64,000 nt of DNA, from positions 124,193,659 through 124,257,658 of the forward strand of contig CM061243.1 in NCBI GenBank assembly GCA_030848705.1. Reading direction: 5' to 3'. The position numbers and the translations under genes were made by a program. Below, piece after piece: positions 58,301 to 64,000 of the stretch. The notes beneath the pieces are model-generated. The model made no database searches. It saw nothing but the letters and a program-made list of their open reading frames with translations, and was not told where the DNA came from. Positions within the stretch are counted from its first letter, which is position 1. The number at the start of each line of letters is the position of its first letter. This DNA comes from Heracleum sosnowskyi (lineage: Eukaryota > Streptophyta > Magnoliopsida > Apiales > Apiaceae).

Positions 58301-58694
58301 TTGCAGTCAGACACACTGTTTTTCCATCAGAGTTTGTTACCAAACTTGCTTCATAAATATTGTTGCGCCTGTGTCCAACTAGAACAACTTTTCCAGTAGA
58401 TTTACTGATTACTTCACAGTATTCACTATGAAAATCTACATGGTTTCCTCTGTCACAGATTTGACTCACAGATAACAAATTGTGCTTGAGTCCTGAGACT
58501 AGAGCTACATTTGTGATGATGACACCTCCAAGATTAATGTTGCCATATCCCAGAGTATGTCCTACGTTGCCATCTCCATAGGAAACTTTTGGGCCATCCT
58601 TCTCCACAAAGTCTGATAGCAGGGCTTTATTTCCGGTCATATGTCCTGAGCATCCACTGTCCAAGATAAGTGTGCTCTCTATTATACCCTGCAA
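55380..58694 (-). CDS. Copia pol polyprotein: protease, integrase, RT, RNase H (1104 aa)
   Basis: Protease LILDSGCSGHMTG (active site D12-S13-G14). Integrase zinc finger WHKKLSHLN...CDSCQKAKQ, then catalytic D in YVDLFGPVN, D in IRSDNGTEF, and E in PQQNGVVERKNRT. RT has QMDVKSAFLNG and YVDD (Y at residue 791). RNase H has YSDADFAGC, STAEAEYIAAGS and FCDNQSAIAMTGN, ending ADIFTKPLSEATF. All Copia domains are in order with no stop. The frame opens with TTG, not ATG, and a TGA lies immediately upstream in frame, so pol is probably made as a fusion to gag by a non-standard route. Integrase precedes RT, confirming Copia rather than Ty3. Confidence 0.93.
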   Translation of the reverse strand: MQGIIESTLILDSGCSGHMTGNKALLSDFVEKDGPKVSYGDGNVGHTLGYGNINLGGVIITNVALVSGLKHNLLSVSQICDRGNHVDFHSEYCEVISKSTGKVVLVGHRRNNIYEASLVTNSDGKTVCLTARMSNEESWNWHKKLSHLNLNNINELIRKDLVRGLPKSTLSLNGLCDSCQKAKQRKSSFKSKSESSVVEPYHLLYVDLFGPVNIMSMGRKKYALVIVDEYTRYTWVYFLSKKDETAQILMDHVNLLDKGSQHKVKIIRSDNGTEFRNSFMEAFCKERGVKQEFSAPGTPQQNGVVERKNRTLIEAARTMLEEAKLPTYFWAEAVQTACFTQNATLINKHGKTPYEMVKNKKPNLKYFHIFGCKCFVLKTHPEQLTKFELKADEGIFVGYPLSTKAFRVYNLRTKVIMESIHVSFDDKKIIGLEDKDGYDQLRFENEDLFSDDINSDEAGLTNSDEAYSEPLLVNTGETDNSQIEQNREPVEGEREEAQHDTASESVEETDSNSDNSNSESSNSGGASENVESQHMNQESMDQGGGSNNDARNHLPSARKWTQAHTPDLIIGDPDAGIRTRSATNNECLYHAFLSQTEPKKVEEALQDANWITAMQEELNEFERNEVWTLVPRPKNRSIVGTKWVFRNKTDSDGVITRNKARLVAKGYSQQEGIDYDETFAPVARLEAIRIFLAYAAHKKFKVFQMDVKSAFLNGKLEEEVFVEQPPGFVDPKHPDYVYRLDKALYGLKQAPRAWYETLAQFLLESGFTRGTIDKTLFYFNSGDDLLLVQIYVDDIIFGSTNDKLCKKFAKLMQSRYQMSMMGELSYFLGLQVKQTDDGIFINQAKYTRNLLKKFGMLDSSSATTPMATATKLDKDTGASVDMTNYRGMIGSLLYLTASRPDIMYATCLCARFQADPREPHLTAVKRIFKYLKGTITLGLWYPRESEFKLIGYSDADFAGCKIDRKSTSGSCQFLGDRLVSWYSKKQKSISTSTAEAEYIAAGSCCAQILWMKNQLLDYGLRYSRIPIFCDNQSAIAMTGNPVQHSMTKHISIRYHFIREHVEEGNIELHFVSTDQQLADIFTKPLSEATFTRLVNELGMISGSD

Positions 58695-58707
58695 TCACAA
58701 ACAAATA

Positions 58708-61059
58708 CTAAGTGTTAGTTTTAAGGATCCAGACTTGCTTGGATCCTTTGCCTTTCTTAACAGTGTTAGCTTTTGCAGCGGAATCAACTTTCTCAGAGTT
58801 TAAACTAACATTGTCAGATTTTACACTAGCAGAGTTTGCTCTAACCCACTTCAAGTTGGGTTTTAGCTCATAGTAATTATGATAAATTGCATGATAACTC
58901 TTACATGTGTAAATGGAACGCCAAGTGCTCCCACAATGTTTGCATAAGGTCTGTGGTTTTACTCTAACATAATCATTCTTTACTTCTGAAGTAGAAGGTA
59001 AAGAATTAATATGCTTGTTCTTAGTGCAAAATCTAGCAAGATGATTAGAACTACCACAACTGTAACATGTTTTCCTTAAAGCACCAGCATTAGGCAAATA
59101 ATTATTTCTATTGTTTATGCCTATTTTTCCATTCCTATTTCTCTTGGACCCTTTAGGTTTCATGGCAGACTTAACCTCTTTGAGCTTATGTTTAAACTGT
59201 TTTCCTGTCATTAAACCAACATTAACCTGTTTCTCACAGACTCTTATTGGTTCTTTAACAGCTTCTATATCAACAGGCTTCTCTGTTTTAGATTCAGTAT
59301 CTACTTGTTCAACACAAGTTTCAACTGGCTCCATAACAGTTTCTTTCACAACTGCAGATTTTAACTTTCCAGATTCAGGAACAAATGTTACAGGAGTTGA
59401 ATATGAACTTGTGAAAGCTCTAAACTTAATTTTATCTTGAAACCTAAGTTCATCTTCCTCACTGTATCCTAAACCTACAGCATCTGTTTGAAAAACTTGA
59501 TGTGTATCTCTGCCAGAATTAGTCCAAGTTTTAATTATTTTTCTTTCCTTCTCTAAATCAGATTCTAGTTGCCTATACCTTTTAAGCAACTCCTGTTCCA
59601 CATAAACAGCATCATCTCTTTCTTTTTGAGTCTGCTTCATATTCTCAAGTTCTCTTTCAAGAAACTTGTTTCTTTCTTTAAGACTAAGATTCTCAGATTT
59701 AATCCTTTCATTCTCTAAAGTCTGATCCCTATAACTAACATGTATGTTCTTAAGATAAATTCTTAATTCAGAAATATTATCAGTATCATACGCATAAGTA
59801 GTCAGGGGTACCTTATTTTCTGATGATTCAGTCTCATCTTTGACAGTTGCCATAAGAGCATAATTTTCTCCATCATCAGAATCTGAAGTATCTGCCCAGT
59901 CTTTGCCTTTAGAGACGAGTGCTTTTCCAGTTTTTCCTTTCTTGCACTCTGGAGCATAGTGACCCATCTCTTTGCACTTGTAGCACTGGATCTCAGATTT
60001 GTCCTTCTTACCAGACTTGGTATCCCTTCCATCAGACTTTCTGAAATTCTTCTTCTCAGAATTTGAATCTCTCCTTGAGAATCTTTTACCCTTCTTGAAG
60101 TTCTTGAATCCCATCTTCTTGAAGGTCTTCACCATCAATGCCGCCATTTGCATCAACTGTTCTTCATCATCCTCAGAGTCAGAAGCTTCAACAGAGTTTG
60201 AGTCATCATCAGAGTTTGATGACTCACTTTCAGATTTAATGACTAAAGCCTTTCCCTTGACTTTCTTCTTTGATGATTCCTTCTTTTCAATGGGCTTCTC
60301 CTCAACTTTGAGAGCAACAGATTTTGTCTTCTTGCTTGATCTTCTGTTTCTTTGATCTATCTCAAGTTCGTGAGTCTTTAACAAGCCATAAATCTCATCA
60401 AGATCTGTATCATCAAGATCATAATTATCTCTGATTGAGGTCGTCTTCAGATCCCATTTTTCAGGTAGAGATAAGAGAAACTTGAGATTTGACTCTTCAA
60501 GATTATATTCTTTGTCAACCAGAGACAGATCATTCAGTAATTTACAAAACCTGTCATAAGTCTCAGTCAAGGTTTCATTAGATCTTGAATCAAAGTGCTC
60601 ATACTCCTGTGTGAGTATTGTCTTCCTGTTCTTCTTTATAGCAGTGGTTCCTTGACACCTTACTTCCAAAGCATCCCAGATTTCCTTTGCCGTTTTGCAG
60701 CCAATTACTCTGTTAGACATAACATTATCTAAAGCACTGTGGAGTAGATGTCTAACCTTTGCATCCTTTGCAATTGATGAGATGTCTTCAGGAGTATAAT
60801 CTTTCTTTTCCTTTGGAATCAGTGTCTGTTCTTTATCACCAACAGCAGGAGATAATTTAGTTGGCTTATGAGGACCATTATTGATTCTGTCAAGATATTC
60901 TGGATCTGTAGCCTCCAAAAACATGGTCATCTTCACCTTCCATATCGGATACTCTATTGGCCTGAGAATTGGAACCCTGATAGTTTCATATCGACTCACA
61001 GAATTTGACTTAACCTGTTCAGCCGCAGGAGGAACTTGATTTTGATTTTCTTCAGACAT
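58708..61059 (-). CDS. Copia gag (783 aa)
   Basis: Begins MSEENQNQVPPAAEQVKSNS, followed by the capsid-like YPIWKVKMTMFLEATDPEYL and GCKTAKEIWDALEV...QEYEHFDSRSNETLTE (UBN2/retrotran_gag type). A basic and acidic segment leads to zinc knuckle CYKCKEMGHYAPEC, then a coiled-coil stretch (RIKSENLSLKERNKFLEREL) and a second knuckle CYSCGSSNHLARFC. The later CKHCGSTWRSIYTC lacks the H of a canonical knuckle (W-R in its place). The start is 64 bp inside the 5' LTR. It stops 13 bases before the pol frame opens, and pol is in another frame. Confidence 0.93.
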   Translation of the reverse strand: MSEENQNQVPPAAEQVKSNSVSRYETIRVPILRPIEYPIWKVKMTMFLEATDPEYLDRINNGPHKPTKLSPAVGDKEQTLIPKEKKDYTPEDISSIAKDAKVRHLLHSALDNVMSNRVIGCKTAKEIWDALEVRCQGTTAIKKNRKTILTQEYEHFDSRSNETLTETYDRFCKLLNDLSLVDKEYNLEESNLKFLLSLPEKWDLKTTSIRDNYDLDDTDLDEIYGLLKTHELEIDQRNRRSSKKTKSVALKVEEKPIEKKESSKKKVKGKALVIKSESESSNSDDDSNSVEASDSEDDEEQLMQMAALMVKTFKKMGFKNFKKGKRFSRRDSNSEKKNFRKSDGRDTKSGKKDKSEIQCYKCKEMGHYAPECKKGKTGKALVSKGKDWADTSDSDDGENYALMATVKDETESSENKVPLTTYAYDTDNISELRIYLKNIHVSYRDQTLENERIKSENLSLKERNKFLERELENMKQTQKERDDAVYVEQELLKRYRQLESDLEKERKIIKTWTNSGRDTHQVFQTDAVGLGYSEEDELRFQDKIKFRAFTSSYSTPVTFVPESGKLKSAVVKETVMEPVETCVEQVDTESKTEKPVDIEAVKEPIRVCEKQVNVGLMTGKQFKHKLKEVKSAMKPKGSKRNRNGKIGINNRNNYLPNAGALRKTCYSCGSSNHLARFCTKNKHINSLPSTSEVKNDYVRVKPQTLCKHCGSTWRSIYTCKSYHAIYHNYYELKPNLKWVRANSASVKSDNVSLNSEKVDSAAKANTVKKGKGSKQVWILKTNT

Positions 61060-61108
61060 GATTATTACTGTGTTTTAATCGTAAAACTGTATATATTAAA
61101 CAGCCTTG

Positions 61109-61120
61109 GCTCTGATACCA
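61109..61120 (-). other. Primer-binding site, initiator tRNA-Met
   Basis: TGGTATCAGAGC on the minus strand, two bases from the 5' LTR boundary. Confidence 0.9.
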
Positions 61121-61122
61121 AT

Positions 61123-61669
61123 TGTTAGGCCGAATACACAATATAATCAAATATGTATGAGAATAACAATAATTAATAACACTGTTTATGAATCAATAAA
61201 ACTGTAATCTTATTAACAGCTTCTCTCTTTATGATGTTAATGAATCATAAAGAGCTTCTAGGTTACAAGAATAATATCTCAATGATCGCATCCCTTCTAG
61301 GGATAACCTATCTGTGTTTATATAGTACACAGCTACATACAATCCTTCTCTGATTGATATTCCTACAAGTTAGCTATACAATTCATATCAATTAAGGATT
61401 GCTTCTTATCTTCTATCCTGTTTCCTTAGCTGTATCAATATATTCTGCTTCTTTCCATCTTCAGAATGTATTGCTTCTAGAATCTTCAATTCTGCACCGA
61501 CAGCTAATTCAACTATCACCTTGTCAGACTTTAAATAAACTCTGACCGGCTTCCTTTAAACTCTTCACCCTATCAGAGTTTAACTAAACTCTGATCGGCT
61601 TCTGATAAACTCTTGTCAGTACCTGTTGCTTAAACACTGATAAACAAACATTAGCAATTATATCTAACA
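61123..61669 (-). repeat. Copia 5' LTR (547 bp)
   Basis: Pairs with 48757-49303. The TATA box CTATATAAA on the minus strand is at 61317-61326, in the same relative position as in the tandem-array LTRs, to which this LTR is related (shared GCTTCTAGGTTACA-like and TTATAT context). Confidence 0.93.
61572..61595. promoter_or_regulatory. Perfect inverted repeat in U3
   Basis: ATCAGAGTTTA-AC-TAAACTCTGAT: 11-bp arms with a 2-bp centre, built from two opposed copies of the element's AAACTCTGA word. An identical copy is in the other LTR at 49206-49229. Could bind a dimeric regulator or form a cruciform or hairpin; untested. Confidence 0.5.
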
Positions 61670-61674
61670 ATATA
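61670..61674. other. Copia target-site duplication, right copy (ATATA)
   Basis: Matches 48752-48756 exactly, next to the CA end of the right LTR. Confidence 0.92.
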
Positions 61675-64000
61675 AATAATATTCCTTAAATAAAATAATT
61701 AACCCTCGAATAACAGTTACCCGATATCTTTATCGGAAAATAACCTTTCACATATACCGAAATATAATTACTTCCGATCTTAAAGAAAATCACCCGCCCT
61801 TATCCTAGGGCATTATATACAAAACTGGCTTATAACTGATATCCCATGTCTAGCTTATAAGCCCCACATCAAATCATATCCTCAAGTATTGCTATATATA
61901 TAGCAGTTCAAAAACAAGCATGCAATTTATATATCACATTTACGTAACATATATGAAAACAGTTTATTATCACAACAACAGTAGTATAGGTTTTGAAAAC
62001 TTCCATCTAGTATATGCATACTTCAAAATATGGTTTTAGAAACTTGCCTGATGCTCGAGAAGTGATAGGGGTTCGCGACGATGCCGGACAATCTAGACAA
62101 AGTCAAACGAAAACACACGGTTAATCCCCTCGATAAACCACTTATAACTCAATGCTTAAACACGTAAGCGAAACACAACCAAGGCATTAATTGCTCGCTC
62201 TAGCGTCACACTAAGTCCATGTTATTCGTCAAATACTTATATCATAAGTTTGGTTCGAAATCCATCCTCAAATCTAAGTTATACTTAACCATTTGGAACC
62301 TTGGTTTCTAAGTCTCGTTTTCAGTGGTTTTCACTTGTGCAACCTCGGCTTCCTTATTTTTATAAAATCGGAAAATAATCTTTTTGACTCGAAACCTTCG
62401 CACAAGGCTTGATAACTGTCCTTAGCATTATATCACAAAGTTTCACATTTTAATTCAACTCTTAAAGGTCTTTGACTTAGCATCAAAGTGGTTACATTTC
62501 TGCGATGAAACCTCTCGAACCACGATTACTAAAACTAGCATAACTCTTAAACCGTTCGGCCAAATTAGGCGAACCACATATCATTATGAAGCTTATAACA
62601 TAAACTACACAATCATGGGCAGTAGGACTCAAGGGTCGAGCTCTAACAGAGGAAAAACAGGGAACCAATCAGTAGGTAAAAATTTGGGCATTACGACGGC
62701 TATAACTCGGATATTCCCAAATTTCAAATCATCCAAAATGCATATCGATCACTCCACACAACACATACATCTCATATAACATAGAACTGAGGCCAAACAA
62801 TGCCTTTCCGTTCATATAACTCATTATAACTTAAATCAAAGCCCAATCTTAACAACTAAGGCTATAAACATGCATAAACATCATTAATCATCCATAAACC
62901 TTATAATACTTCAAGGGTTTCACGATTTATACCTTCACCAAGCTTGCTTGCTGCTATATCCCTTATTTAACCTTAGATCCTTGCTAAATACAACCTTTGG
63001 AAGCCACAAACTCAATATCCAAAAACAAAACAAAATACAAGTTACTATTCATCGTTACTTTGTAAAATCCATATAAAATCGAAAAACAAGAGTTTGGTTC
63101 TCAACTTTTTACCACACCTTCTACTCTTCAAGGGATTTCTTTTGAGTCCTACCTCATCACCAGGGGATGCTTGAAGCTCGACTTATTGGCTTTCTAAGGT
63201 GAGTGGTCGAAACTGGAAAAGCAGGACAGTTTCTGTTCTCCGACTTGGGGAAGGGATTTGACTAGGCTACACTCCTTTGTTGGCCATGAAATTTTGAGCG
63301 AATGTTACCCATGGAGTGGAGAAGTTATGGTTAAAATTTGGTGATTTAAGGATGGATAGAAATGGAGTTATGGATTTTTCTTTGCACTCTGTTTCTGCTG
63401 GGCAGAAAATCTGGGGAGAGGGGAGAGAGTTCTTCTCTCTCTTTTCTTCTTTTCTTTCTCTTTTGTTTTGATTAATAACAATAATGCTGATATTTTGTAT
63501 AAGTGGTGAGTCATCACCTTGATGTCTTCTCCTTGCGACACTTGTCAAACATGCATTGGTTGAGATAAAGTAACTTTACTGGTTTGCTTTACTGATTCGT
63601 TTCTTTTCATATGGATGATCCAAATGTTGCATTTCTTGAATTAATCTTGTTACATGTTACTTCCATGTCTATATTTAATCCTGTAAATGTTGCATTGTTC
63701 CTCTTGAAACGATTCGAAATATTTCCTAAGGAGTGAATAAAACTCTACGCGATCTTTGCAGTGAATAGTAACTATTCACTTCATCAATCGAATCCTTAAA
63801 TCGACTTTAATAAAATAATAAAATTCCAAAATATTAAATCCTCAAATCCTCAATTTTAATATCTCATTTCTTGAATATAATAATATATAATTCGCTGCCC
63901 GGTCGAATATTACACCAAAATAAAATTTGGAATTTCTGAATTCCGATCGTCTTTGCATTCACTTATTTACTCCGTAGATCACTAATATGACTTTTTTTTA

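Larger units (their letters stand above)
48757..61669 (-). mobile_element. Apparently intact 12.9-kb SIRE-like Copia retrotransposon
   Basis: Two 547-bp LTRs, an initiator-Met primer site, gag, a continuous protease-integrase-RT-RNase H ORF, a 1.4-kb spacer, an antisense small ORF, a divergent promoter-like segment, a 1197-aa third ORF and a purine tract next to the 3' LTR. A 5-bp target duplication flanks it. No internal stop was found in any major ORF. The size and post-pol ORF fit SIRE/Maximus-type Copia, though lineage is assigned by eye. Confidence 0.92.
41600..64000 (-). mobile_element. Large LTR element (chromovirus-derived, LARD-like) interrupted by Copia
   Basis: Left (3') LTR 41600-45519, internal 45520-47270, right (5') LTR from 47271 interrupted at 48757-61669 and running off the window about 110 bp before its expected end. 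The LTRs are about 3.92 kb while the internal part is only 1751 bp and carries worn Ty3 pol pieces, so the element cannot be autonomous. The two LTRs differ at roughly ten positions that I noticed. Inserted into the LINE at 41599/41600. Confidence 0.85.
47271..64000 (-). repeat. Right 3.9-kb LTR, split by the Copia insertion, 3' side off-window
   Basis: Segments 47271-48756 and 61670-64000 match the left LTR at 41600-43085 and 43081-45411. The expected end near 64108 is outside the window, so the target duplication of the whole element cannot be checked. Confidence 0.85.

Overview
This is a plant nuclear DNA window: AT-rich, with short intron-bearing genes separated by MITEs and Helitrons, and long LTR retrotransposons in the right two thirds. 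The host genes (a TAD2-type tRNA deaminase, an Mn-type CDF transporter, a BAHD acyltransferase, a B3 protein) and the SIRE-like Copia elements with an extra third ORF point to a eudicot, probably an asterid. The family or species cannot be fixed from the sequence.

Left part, 1-20.7 kb, gene-containing. The 5' end of a tRNA adenosine deaminase subunit (TAD2) gene runs off the left edge on the minus strand. A complete six-exon metal tolerance protein gene (398 aa, plus strand) is followed tail-to-tail by a single-exon BAHD acyltransferase (484 aa, minus strand). A promoter with a telo-box and a TATA box at 12.86-12.89 kb precedes two candidate C/D-box snoRNAs (13021-13105, 13174-13259). A short two-exon B3-domain gene or relic lies at 18.6-19.2 kb. 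Between them are small DNA transposons defined by terminal repeats and target duplications (PIF/Harbinger, Mutator and Stowaway types, and hAT-like elements) and Helitrons. One 2.6-kb Helitron carries a decayed RPA1-like gene and sits inside an older repeat.

Middle, 21.0-38.5 kb: a head-to-tail tandem array of one Copia element on the minus strand, with three LTRs, two internal regions and a truncated third copy, at a period of 7895 bp. Both complete internal regions carry the same gag frameshift, the same nonsense codons and the same deletion. That deletion fuses RNase H to the C-terminal half of a third ORF.

Right part, 38.5-64 kb: a Helitron 3' end, then a 5'-truncated LINE (minus strand) interrupted by a large chromovirus-derived element with 3.9-kb LTRs and only about 1.75 kb of decayed internal sequence. 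The right LTR of that element is itself interrupted by an apparently intact 12.9-kb Copia element (48757-61669) with 547-bp LTRs differing at one base that I could see, and a perfect 5-bp target duplication. This Copia element encodes gag (783 aa), pol (1104 aa) and a 1197-aa third ORF. It also has an antisense 130-aa ORF with its own promoter-like sequence, divergent from the third ORF.

Most notable: the antisense ORF and divergent promoter in a young Copia element; the element-specific short words spread through LTR, spacer and coding sequence of each Copia family; the tandem array with inherited lesions; the snoRNA pair; and datable insertions with readable empty sites.
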